A DNA stretch of 64,000 nt from positions 356,634-420,633 of the forward strand of contig KV425554.1 of assembly GCA_001632425.1 (NCBI GenBank), in the 5' to 3' direction. The notes below the pieces were generated by a model, which was not told the DNA's origin, searched no databases, and saw nothing but the letters and a program-made list of their open reading frames with translations. The position numbers and the translations under genes are program-made. Shown in pieces: positions 34,200 through 43,489 of this stretch. This DNA is from Neolentinus lepideus HHB14362 ss-1. Taxonomy: Eukaryota; Basidiomycota; Agaricomycetes; Gloeophyllales; Gloeophyllaceae. Every line of letters starts with the position of its first letter. Position 1 is the first letter of the stretch.

Positions 34200-35840
34200 T
34201 AGTACACGGCACGCTCGAGAACATGGACGCAGCCTCGTCGAGGGCACCACCAAAGCGGCTACCAATGGTCAACAGAGCGGAGGCCAACGACGAGATCAAG
34301 TCCTTGCCGGCACGGGTGGCAACAATAGTGTTCATAGCCCTACAACATCCCATCAGCACACTCCTCGTTGCATCAACACCAACAACTTACCCAGACACTG
34401 CGGGACCATGGTCAGCCATGTGCATGAGCACCATCCCGACAAACTTGGTCGCATACTCTGGCAGGCGCCGCTTGAACCACAGCAGTGACACGACACCGCC
34501 CAGCCCAATATTCTCCTTGAACACATCCGTAATGTGCATCCCCGCATACATCAGCTCCTGCCACGCTCGTCTGAGATCGTCAATATAAACGCCGCCGGCT
34601 TCCTAATCAGCCCCAGCTCCTGCGCCCACTTGTAGTCCATCGGGATCATGCAGGTCGTGCTCCGCCTTGAGCCTGATCGCGCCCTCTGCCACCAGCCGCC
34701 TGTACGTCTCCTCGAGCATATCCGGCAGCTCCTCAAACGTCTCGGGCACGATAAAACCCGCCGCGTGCATCGCCCTGTTCTTCATGTCCGCTGTCTCCAA
34801 CTCCGAGTTCGTGAGCGACCCCGCATGCCCGAACTGCACCTCTGTCACGAACATCTTCGCGCACGTCCCGATCACCCACGCAATGATCAGCTTCTTGATC
34901 ACGCCCTTCTTCACCACCTCGATCACGCGGTTCTCCTCGATGCCGCCGACCTCGCTGACCCCGCATGCCCGAACTGCGACTCCGTCACGAACATCTTCGC
35001 GCACGTCCCGATCGCCCACGCAATGATCAGCTTCTTGATCACGCCCTTCTTCACCACCTCGATCACGCGGTTCTCCTCGATGCCGCCGACCTCGCTGAGC
35101 AGCCCGAGCATCTTGCACTCGGGGTGCGCCTCGTAGCGGAGCAGGTGGTCAATGAACGTCGTGCCGGGCTAGCGGTCACCGCCGATCGCGATGCCCTCGT
35201 ACGTGCCATTGGTGTACAGCGAGAGGATGTTGTTCAGCTCGTTGGACATGCCACCCGACTTGGAGACGTAGCCGACGGAGCCCGGGCGGTACTGCTTCGA
35301 GGAGATGATGTTGTCCATCATGCTGCCTGAGTTGCCAATCCTGAAGCAGCCGGGCTTGATCCCGCCGATGGTCGCGGGCCCAATGATGAGCATGCCCTTG
35401 CCCTTGGCAATATGCAGGATCTCGTGCGCGTGCCTCTCAGGCACACCCTCCGCAATCAACGCAATGGCCTACACCACCGTCAGCCCCATCCCCTCCAAAC
35501 CACTCTACATGCTCACCTTTATCTGCGGGAACTTGAGAATATCCAGCGTACTCGAGTACACACTCCTGCTCGACACAAAATTCACCACAATATCCACATC
35601 CGGGTGCTTCCCCACCGCCTCCTCCACGCTCGTATACACCGGCAGCAGCGTCTCCTTCGTCCCCCAATAATACTTCTGGATATGGTGCCCCCCAAATGGA
35701 TATATCATCGCCGTGACGCTTGGCGCCTCCCTTCCGCATCTTCCACATGAGTAGTCAAAGTCCAGCATCCCCTGGATTGCGCGAGGCTGCAGCCCGTACA
35801 CCAGCGCGCGCGTCAACGCGTCAAACGGCCGCACCACGGC
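34200..35840 (-). pseudogene. ATP-citrate lyase gene fragment (pseudogene) carried by the element
   Basis: ATP-citrate lyase makes cytosolic acetyl-CoA from citrate. Only the middle is here: it begins near TRALVYGLQPRAIQGMLDFD and runs through [80 protein letters not shown] and FGHAGS to [15 protein letters not shown]. The ATP-grasp N-terminus and the C-terminal citrate-synthase-like end are missing. Lesions: a TAG at 35169-35171 where GGDRYPGTTF is expected, a 140-bp tandem duplication (34817-35096) that shifts the frame, and a small in-frame insertion after DYSCGR. A GTAAGT...TGTAG intron remains between HGPAVSG and [12 protein letters not shown], so it was copied as genomic DNA, not from mRNA. 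It lies inside the inverted repeats. Confidence 0.85.
34817..35096. repeat. 140-bp tandem duplication inside the ATP-citrate lyase pseudogene
   Basis: Units 34817-34956 and 34957-35096 both start GACCCCGCATGCCCGAACTGC and differ at only a few positions. The period is not a multiple of three, so the duplication breaks the reading frame. Confidence 0.93.
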
Positions 35841-36484
35841 CACACCCCACGCTCCACAGCATCGAACCGCACATTCTGGTCCTCCGCCTGCGTGCTGGGT
35901 GGGCTGTGTGAGTGGGTTTGTCCAGGGAGGAGCAGCGGGGCACGCAGTGTGCGAGGGCTTTTGTGACGTCGCCGCAGATGCTTGATGAGAGTAGCACAGA
36001 GGAACGGGCACATCTTGTTGTGCGCTGGAGAGTGGCTATATGAGAGGTTGCATGTGAGTGATAGCACCGAAATCGACTTGAATGATTTACCGCATCTTTT
36101 CGAAACCTCCCGCCCCCCGGAGAATCTGCACTTCACAGGTGTCGTGACACTGCACGTTCCAACAGAGCTGGAGGGGATTATCGAGAGGGAGAGTGTTCGG
36201 GCTTACGAAGCAGTGCGTAAATCAACATACCACATTTTTGCAGCTTTCATACTAATCTGTAACGGCATCAAGATAGGTCAGCGCACACGATAATGGTAGG
36301 GTAAACAAGAGGTGGAGCGCATAGCAGAGAGGCTGGGGGAAAGAAAGCGGGTTGAGAGGAAGGTGTTCGAAAAATGTTTGTGATATGGGAGACCGTCGGT
36401 CCGTGTAGGCGCTTGTTTGACATGGGAACGAAGACGTCCATTGTATAATGGAACTGTAAGTTATTTATAATGAATGTATCACAA
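35841..36484. other. Spacer between ATP-citrate lyase fragment and F-box gene
   Basis: No gene recognised; similarity to ATP-citrate lyase stops near its left edge. It probably includes the 3' region of the F-box gene. Confidence 0.45.
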
Positions 36485-37822
36485 TCAAGATCGATGCAGA
36501 TCAAATGAGGTATATGGAACAGTCATAGCAAGCCAAAATGATAGCCCGGGAATATTGTAGTCCTCGGGGCGCACAAAACATACAAGTGACTGCAAAGGCC
36601 GTTCGAGCATTACACGTTGCAGGACAAACTCCTGCAAGTTCGCCATAGGTACACCAGTAAAAGTGGCTTTATGAAGGGAGGGAAGGACACTATACGGTGC
36701 ATGGAAAAGTGCAGACCAAAATAGTGATGGCAGCGCCGTGAAATCGAAGGTAATTGATCCAACCATGGGAAAGGCATGAAAAAGTGCCGAAAGATCAATG
36801 GAAACAGAAGGGTGCATAGCTATATCAGGGAACGCGAGTACCGCGAGGTCATGCAGAGTTGCAGAGAATGCATAGTCACCACTTGCGAGGTGTGAAATGA
36901 ATTGCGCGAGGTAAACTTCTTCGCCAGGATCACATTGCTTCAGATCAAGGGTGAAATGCATGAGCGCGGGGGTAGAGATGCTGCGAAGGAAGTTGATGAT
37001 CGCGCGAGGTGAGACGTCGGTCAGCGTGAGCGCAACTAACCGCAGTAATGGCAATTTGAAGGCGAAAGTGTCACTCCCAGGATTTCGGACAAGACCCTGG
37101 CGAAGATGTAACTCCTCAAGCACAGGCATGGACTGGAGCAGTTCAGCGAGTTCATCGGATGTCCAATGGATTGTGCTTTCCCAAAGCACTAGATGTCGGA
37201 TGGACACAAAGTCATTGTCTGGCATAGGCAAGGGGCAAAAGGCGAGGGAAAGAGAGGAAAGACCGGGGTGACCTTTATCCAATAGCACCGGCACTGTGTC
37301 AAGAGGCAGGGGGATTGCAGGGCTAAGGATGTGAATTGCAAGGTGTGAGAGTGTACAAGCTAGGGTTGGTTCGGGGAGATGTTGGGTAAGGACAGGGTAA
37401 AGCGACGGGTCGGTGGTGGTGAAACTAAATGAGCGCCATCGTGCTATGTGGGGGAGCAGTGCGAGAAGAATACTGTCAAGGACAACGGGATGGCTCCTGT
37501 GGGGGGGTGTGAACGCGGGTTGAATGAATAGATGCAGATTTTGAGTGGAACGACGCCCGAGCGCTGTAGGCACAAAAGAATGTAGTTTGGATGGACGTAA
37601 GGCCCAACCTCTATCATGGACCAGATACGATGGTTCCCGAGCGCTGCATCCCGCCAGTTACGAGAGACTGCCATTAGATCAAGTCGTGCTTGCTCCACAG
37701 ATCCTACGACAGTCCCATCTCGCCGAGTCTCCCCAACAGTAGCAAGATGAGAGATAAAAACCTCGCCCAATAGCTCATTAGGCATGCGCGTGATAGATGA
37801 GGAGGTGGGAATGAAAGACATT
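36485..37822 (-). CDS. F-box protein with leucine-rich C-terminal half, one-base frameshift
   Basis: F-box proteins recruit targets to SCF ubiquitin ligases. The N-terminus, from the ATG at 37822 (MSFIPTSSSITRMPNELLGE), holds an F-box-like motif: RMPNELLGEVFISHL, then ARLDLMAVSRNWRDAALGNH and RIWSMIEVG. The rest is a Leu-rich, repeat-like region (MPVLEELHLRQGL, LPLLRLVALTLTDVSP) typical of the large Agaricomycete F-box family. The two halves are in different frames; they meet at a run of seven G (plus strand 37501-37507), where one extra base would restore one open frame. It may be a true frameshift or a homopolymer error. It lies inside the mobile element, upstream of the ATP-citrate lyase fragment on the same strand. 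Confidence 0.72.
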
Positions 37823-38506
37823 ATGGATTGAGGGCCTGTATATATGATTTGAGCGAACAAATAATGAGATAAAGATGAGAAACACATACAATGGGGTATA
37901 AGGTATTGTAATGGCAAAAGAAAGTGGATGCACTGTGTCGCATGATGGGACATTCATGGTGTGAGACATGTCAGACTATGGAAAAACAGAGGTGTCAGGC
38001 ATAGGCAACACAACTGAAGAAGATCGGTGCCCTATCATGTCATGATGCATATTTTGTCGGCGTGAGGTAGCCCGTGGCTACCAGAATCTTCCAGGTTTGA
38101 AGAAATCCACTGAGTAGGAGGGGAGATACATAAAAGAGTGACGGGATGGTCTATGAGTGACGACATGAAGTCCAACACGACATGACAGAATGGGTAATTA
38201 CGGCGGGTGGGAATTCAGAAGCTAAATGTCCGGATAAGCAGCCAGCGGCCAACCAGATTAAGAATACTGAAAGACAGAAATGGCGATAGCACGCGACCAG
38301 AAAGAGAAGGCTAGACGGCGGGATTGATAGCCGGCGGCGACCAGATTCAGACAGGTAAGGTACAGAAAGGCCTAGACAGCATGGCCCGGAAGCATTTGAG
38401 GGAGAGACAGATATGGATTAAGCGGGTGACATGAACTTCGCACGTGAGAGACAGGGTTGCCCGGTCAGGGTAACCAATACACTATCGGGGTGACCGGTTT
38501 ATCATT
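37823..38506. other. Right subterminal region of the element
   Basis: No gene. It holds a pair of imperfect 41-bp repeats at 38240-38280 and 38329-38369, both starting AGCCRGCGGC and containing ACCAGATT, with further GGCTAGAC-like pieces nearby. Confidence 0.5.
38240..38369 (+). repeat. Imperfect 41-bp subterminal repeat pair
   Basis: Copies at 38240-38280 and 38329-38369 share AGCCRGCGGC, ACCAGATT and ACAGAAA at matching spacing. Their position just inside the right inverted repeat suggests element-specific subterminal repeats. Confidence 0.5.
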
Positions 38507-38689
38507 TCTTGTGACATTATTATGCCACGCAAGGCGTCTTATGCGGACTTTCTGTGATCTTTCGCCACCTTTCGATGCTTTATGCGCCGGGACTTGGCTT
38601 AATTTTCCTTAAATAAGTCGTCCTAAGACCGAAAAAGACCGGGAAAGACCGCTAAGCCCAGATGACATTTTCCTGATGTAGGTAATTTA
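38507..38689 (-). repeat. Right terminal inverted repeat of the MULE-like element
   Basis: Carries the inner match 38507-38521, the 20-bp core 38663-38682 and the outer 8-mer 38682-38689, all inverted relative to the left end. It also holds GGGACTTGGCTTAA at 38589-38602, in the same orientation as on the left, and three AAGACCG copies exactly 10 bp apart (38625, 38635, 38645). Confidence 0.72.
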
Positions 38690-38709
38690 CGCTTCTCAAA
38701 TTCACCAAA

Positions 38710-38724
38710 CCCTAACCCTAACCC
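38710..38724 (+). repeat. Interstitial telomere-type repeat
   Basis: CCCTAACCCTAACCC is two and a half copies of the CCCTAA unit found at telomeres of most filamentous fungi. It lies 21 bp outside the right inverted repeat and is flanked on both sides by non-telomeric sequence. Confidence 0.8.
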
Positions 38725-39775
38725 GTTTAACACGCTAAATAGGGAGCCGCGACTTTCGCACGCTTTATGTAGTTAGCTAAGATTAATCTGTCTTGGAAAA
38801 CCACTGAATCTCTTAGTTTGCGATTCAACGGATGCTCCTCGTTACACGTAGAAATCACATGTTTTCTCGCCGTTTGAGAGGACTCTGCCAAACTGCACGC
38901 CACAATCGCGAGCTTGAGGCGTGAGAATTTTGAGAGGCACGTCGGAACTTTTTTTACAATATCAATATTGTTGTTTGCCTTTTTTCCCTTCATGACTTTT
39001 ACTTTTGTTCAGGCTTTTCTCATCGATTCACCACATCCCTGCGCCCTCTGGAAGTTCTAGATGGTTGCTTTTAAGTCCTTGTCAGGTCAAAATACGTCCA
39101 GCATGCGTCCTTCGTTTCTCCTCAAGGGATCACGTGATCCTTTAAGTCCCTACAGAATCCATGTATCTCCTTGTTCCCCCACGTCACTGGAACTGGTATC
39201 AAGGTCTCATGAATACGACTTTTCTCGTTTCCTTTTCTGTCTTATGATTCAGCTAGTGGCAAGGGCGCCCAGCGTGTTCCCCCTGTAAAAGGCCTCTGGA
39301 TTTCAGACGTGTCTCGATCACTTGGTACTCTGGTATAGTTGTACAATCTGACTCTCAGTCCGTTAATTAGATCCAGGTATCGTCTCCTAATAATGTCCTA
39401 AATCTTTGGCATGTTACTCGGTTTTCATCATGCAGCGTCTCTCAAAACTTCAGCACTTATGTAGGACACCAAATTCAGACTTAGCCCTAGCATTATCCCC
39501 GACGGTATCAAGCGCCCATTTCCTTGAACCTCGGTCCTCACGTATCGATAGGACGAAGTGCTGTACCGTATCGGATCAATCATCAGCGTCATTCGGACAA
39601 TTTGGACGGTTCTGGCCAGGCTGTGGACCGAAAGCTGCTCGGCCACGTGGCGGAGTTTGGTTTCACGGTATTTACGGCAGTGTCACTTAGTGCTCACAGC
39701 TGCCGTCATGGGCGCCTCGTGTTGACAGGAACATGCTTGTTCGAGCTGCATAGCCTGTCTCCATCTCTTTCTGCA
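38725..39775. other. Intergenic, upstream of CDC14-type gene
   Basis: A small minus-strand open frame (38727-38993) has no recognisable domain. The rest should contain the promoter of the gene starting at 39776. Nothing else seen. Confidence 0.45.
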
Positions 39776-41442
39776 ATGGCCTCCTCGATGGACCCGATGC
39801 CGACCGTCCTCCAGAACGCCCTCGACGACGTGAGTACCCGCCCACTCGATACACAAATCCTTACTGACGTCCTACGGCAGCTGGTTTCGTCCAGGTCATC
39901 CAAGAATTGCAAGGACAGATCACTCGAAACAATCGGATGCCTTCTCGCATCTATTTGTGTCTCTGGCGATCCCAGTGCAGCAGATAACCTCGATTCTTTC
40001 CTGTCACTCCAGGATGCGTTCGAATGCAACAGTACGTGCCAGCATTCTGCCTCGCGTTCACACGATGAGAGCCGATCCCTTTGTGCAGTCGCCACTCGAT
40101 TAATGGGCTGGATATCCCATAACACATTCTCCCTCGAAACGTACATCTCCAGAGAGACAGAAGATCGTACGCATCCCCCTTCTCGCTACCTCCCACCGCT
40201 CTCATAATTCCAGCAGGTGCCCGGCCGACAGAGTCGACCGCGCTCATGTCGCAGTTAACGCAGGCGTTGACTATAATCCAAGGCGTTGCCCTCGTTCACA
40301 AGCCCAGCAAGCTATATCTGGGCAGGAAGTACAGCCTTGAGGTTGGCAGGCTGTTTGCGTCGCTTCAAGCTCGCTAACACTTTCCAATAGGTTCTAGTCG
40401 ATCTCATCTCAACCACCCGACGTGTGACCACTCCTTCGTCCACGCCCGATCATAAACGCCACAAGTCCGTGCCGTCGGTAACAACCACACAGTCAAGCGC
40501 ACCAGTCATGCCAAGTACGCCACACGCTGCTCTCCAATCTGCGATCCTCGACACCCTATGCTGTATCCTGGTCGATTCACCCGCGGCACTTCGTCATTTC
40601 GAAGAAGCCGATGGCCTAAGTGTCATCTCGAAGCTCATACGAAGGAGCAGCACGCCCAAGGAAGTCCGGTGAGTGAATACAGCAATTACAATTCGCCTTA
40701 GATGAACCAAACGTCCTGCAGCATCAAATGTATAGAGTTCCTTGTGTTCTACGTCATGGACGAGACGGAGTCAGCGTCAGTACTTGGTCACGAGCCTCGC
40801 TCTGCTTCCGAGCCCTCGCGCCCGGTACCCACTGCCCCATCAACACCAACTCGCCCGCGCCACAAGAAATCGCGGTCACTGGTGCCGTCGTCGCGCTCAG
40901 GCTCACAGCTTGACCCCTTCCTGTCCACGTCAGGCTACTCCTCGACGTCCTCGCTGTCCGACGCGGAGAGCTTTACATCCGTCGAGTCGACTGTCGGACC
41001 TAGAACCCCAGAAGACGACGACATACCTATCCACCGCCCGCTCGCTGAGCTCCGCAAGGAAAGCGATCGCGACCGCGTCTCGAGTCCGAAGAAGGAGTTT
41101 TCATAAAGTTGAGTGTTGGACCTTGGTTCAAATCCATCCTCTCGCGGTGTCAGTCCGGGTCTCACTCTCACGGTGCCTGCTACTCCAGTGAAGATGGAGG
41201 GCCGCTCTCTGTTGTACCTCAATGACAATTTGGACTCGGATATGTCATTGTTCAGTCCGACTCGGCGGGTGCGAAACCGCTCTAGTCGGGTCTGGTCCCC
41301 TTCTCCATCACCCTGCGGTGGAAACGTCCGGACTCGATCGGTGGAGGAAAAGACGCAGATGCTGGGCAGTATGCTTGGGAACATCGACGTCCAGGTCCTC
41401 CTTGACGGTGTGCGTCAGCAAGGTATATGGGGGCTGGGCTAA
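39776..41442 (+). CDS. cdc14: Cdc14-type septation initiation network (SIN) component
   Basis: In fission yeast Cdc14 is the partner of the Sid1 kinase in the SIN that triggers septum formation; it is not the Cdc14 phosphatase. Exons join in frame: MASSMDPMPTVLQNALDD, then SLETIGCLLASICV, VATRLMGWISHNTFSLETY, TALMSQLTQALTIIQGVALV, HAALQSAILDTLCCILVDSP and KCIEFLVFYVMDE. A Ser-rich region follows, and the C-terminal block TRSVEEKTQMLGSMLGNIDV ends in GVRQQGIWGLG. Two stops (41104-41106, 41110-41112) lie in what I read as a 57-nt intron, 41097-41153, with a weak GTTTTC donor and a CAG acceptor; removing it keeps the frame. The start at 39776 is the first ATG of that open frame with family-like sequence after it. 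Confidence 0.82.
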
Positions 41443-42031
41443 ATCACAGTGCCTTGATCCCTGGCTCGGAGAAACAAGCCGCGTTATCTTCATGGACATG
41501 ATACGCGTTCACATCCTTCACTCTTTTTGTTTGGTCTGCTGTCGACATTGCTATCGTCCCGTTTGAATTCGCTTTGGCCCTGATGTGCAGGGCATGTATC
41601 CTGAAGGTGTCTCGTCATGTTTGTAGCCAGTATATGGTTTTGATCCTTGTTCACGTCGCGTGATGATTCACGATATTGATATGATAGACGGGCGTCCCGC
41701 AGTAGCTACGAGCTGGTTATGTAGATTAGAATTTTGCAATGTCAATGACCGTTATGTCCAATATCTACCCAATGCGTGGGATCAACGTGCGCTTTACCGA
41801 CGCAGGGACCGTCATATGACTCATATCCCCCCGAAGTTCAAACATAGCAGCGGTCATTGCACGCCGACGGACTTTCAGGGCGTCAGCATATATAATCTAA
41901 GCAATAATAGCATTGTCAAAGCAAGTACGCGTAGAGAGAATCCAAGAAGCCTGAGATGTAAGCAAGGAGTACGTGTGCTAATACACCACTCCATGGCCAC
42001 GAGGGAGGGGGCGTGAATCATGAGCATGCAC
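41443..42031. other. Convergent intergenic region between CDC14-type and cytochrome b5 genes
   Basis: 589 bp with the 3' ends of both genes facing each other. No coding support and no repeat seen. Confidence 0.45.
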
Positions 42032-42734
42032 TCATGAACTCGAATAGAACCGCCAAGCGAAATATGCGACGAGGAGGGAAAGGGGGATGAAGTACATAAC
42101 ACTGGAGGGAGGTTAGTGCGGACGGAAGGAAAGAGGATGAGTATGACGTACTTTGAACCTGTCTGCACTGCACCCTCGAACTCCGGAGGGTTGCCAGAAA
42201 CTGCGCTCTTAGCGGTATTTTTGAGCTCCTGAAAGAAGAGCCATCAGTCCCGTTAGCGAGCCAGGATTGGGGCTAAACTATGCGCACGTCCAAGGACCCG
42301 AAATCGCCGACCAACATGGCGGGCATCATGGCACGAGCCTCGTCAGAGTGACCGACATCCTCGAAGGCCTCTGTAGCATCCTTGCCTGTGAAAGGTCCAG
42401 CGTGATAAGCAGAGGGCGCTCCGAGAATCGTACGATACGCACCGGCCTCGGCGAGCATCACTTCATCCCCTCCTGGGTGCTAAACCCACCAAAAAACCGC
42501 CTCAGATATCCCGTCCCCTCTGAAAACCACGTGCAAGCACTCATACCTCGTCAATGAAGTTTGTGACATCGTAGACTGTAATGCGGGGGGCGGTCAGTAT
42601 TCAACATTAATAACAGATAAATGATTGGCTGCGTGCGGCGAAGCCCGTTACTAACTTTTTCCACTAACAAGGAGCCAAAGCTTATCCTTGGAGGTGTGCT
42701 GCTTGAGCTCTTCGAGGTTGACGGTCTTAGACAT
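42032..42734 (-). CDS. Cytochrome b5, tail-anchored
   Basis: Haem electron carrier on the ER surface, serving desaturases and P450s. Exons from the ATG at 42734 read [20 protein letters not shown], then [23 protein letters not shown] and [20 protein letters not shown]. The two haem-ligand His residues are those of HPGG and VGHS. A Ser/Ala linker ([17 protein letters not shown]) leads to a C-terminal membrane anchor, [20 protein letters not shown], on a last exon after a GTACGT...CCAG intron. The stop codon is 42032-42034. About 130 residues, usual for microsomal b5. It is divergent from the nucleoporin gene. Confidence 0.92.
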
Positions 42735-43489
42735 GGCGGTCGTGGGTGTGGGCGGGCTTAGGGAGGGGGCGCTACGTGTCCAAGTTGCACTAGAGCAAAG
42801 AGAGACGCTTATCCGCCGTCTTATATTGGGCCTTTCTCACGCATACATATTCTGTGATATTCTGTGCCAGCTCATCCCCATCAATCATGTCGAATCAATT
42901 GGAACTCATTCGTCTGCGGAACTTCAGCGGCCTCGGCTATCCACGGAATGAAGGCGCGTCCATCAAGGCAACATGCAGAAAAAATGTGTTTTATTCGGTC
43001 TAGAATCATGAAGGAGGAACACGGAATGTACGCAAGGTTTAGTACTCGAGAGACCATAGGATACCGGACAGTCAAGCGTGGACCAAGCAGAAACACTCTT
43101 CCACATCGATAGTTGAGGCGACATAGGCATGCGGACCTCGGGTGAGGTACCTTGTCCCTAGGCAAATGCGAGTGGGCTGAAACAAATCTTACAGCGAAAC
43201 AATCAATAGATCAAGGATGCGGCCATCAGCAACGCAGTTCATTGAGACACACATCACATCGAGGCCAACACAACAAGAGCGCAGACTGAGACAAGCTGTG
43301 AAAATTTTGCCACAGAATATATGGACACGACTTCAAACTCCGCCTGAATTGCTACGCGTCGCATCGTCATGTGGTGGCCACGGTGTGTTACGTTCCATCT
43401 CTCCTTGTATTCTACCACACGCGTCGCGCCACTTTGTAGTCGGCCACAGTCCCCTCTGGTTGTCTCTGTCCGCCACGCTGTGGTCAACA
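42735..43489. promoter_or_regulatory. Divergent upstream region of cytochrome b5 (-) and nucleoporin (+)
   Basis: 755 bp between diverging start codons. It contains a directly repeated ATATTCTGTG at about 42848-42867. No gene inside. Confidence 0.4.

Larger units (their letters stand above)
25389..38689. mobile_element. Composite Mutator-like (MULE) element, about 13.3 kb
   Basis: Bounded by inverted repeats. A perfect 20-bp match lies at 25410-25429 on the plus strand and 38663-38682 on the minus strand (CCTACATCAGG... core), with an 8-bp outer match (TAAATTAC) and an inner 15-bp match (25487-25501 against 38507-38521). Inside are a MULE transposase with D-D-E and SWIM motifs, two Ulp1/C48 domains, a 339-codon ORF, an ATP-citrate lyase pseudogene and an F-box gene. 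The exact outer ends and target-site duplication are not settled. A 9-mer, GCTAAATAG, occurs at 25401-25409 and 38734-38742 but does not fit the outer 8-bp match. Nested insertions are possible. Confidence 0.72.

Noticed and set aside
34603..35330. Long open frames on both strands, including a plus-strand 162-codon frame
   Set aside because: They are shadow frames of the GC-rich ATP-citrate lyase pseudogene; only the minus-strand reading matches a family.
38710..38724. Chromosome end
   Set aside because: Only 2.5 units, followed by 25 kb of ordinary genes.
41104..41112. Two in-frame stops suggesting that the CDC14-type gene is broken
   Set aside because: A 57-nt intron (41097-41153) removes both and keeps the frame, giving a family-like C-terminus.
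41127..41140. GGTTCAAATCC, a match to the tRNA internal B box
   Set aside because: It lies in a likely intron of the CDC14-type gene; no A box or cloverleaf fits upstream.
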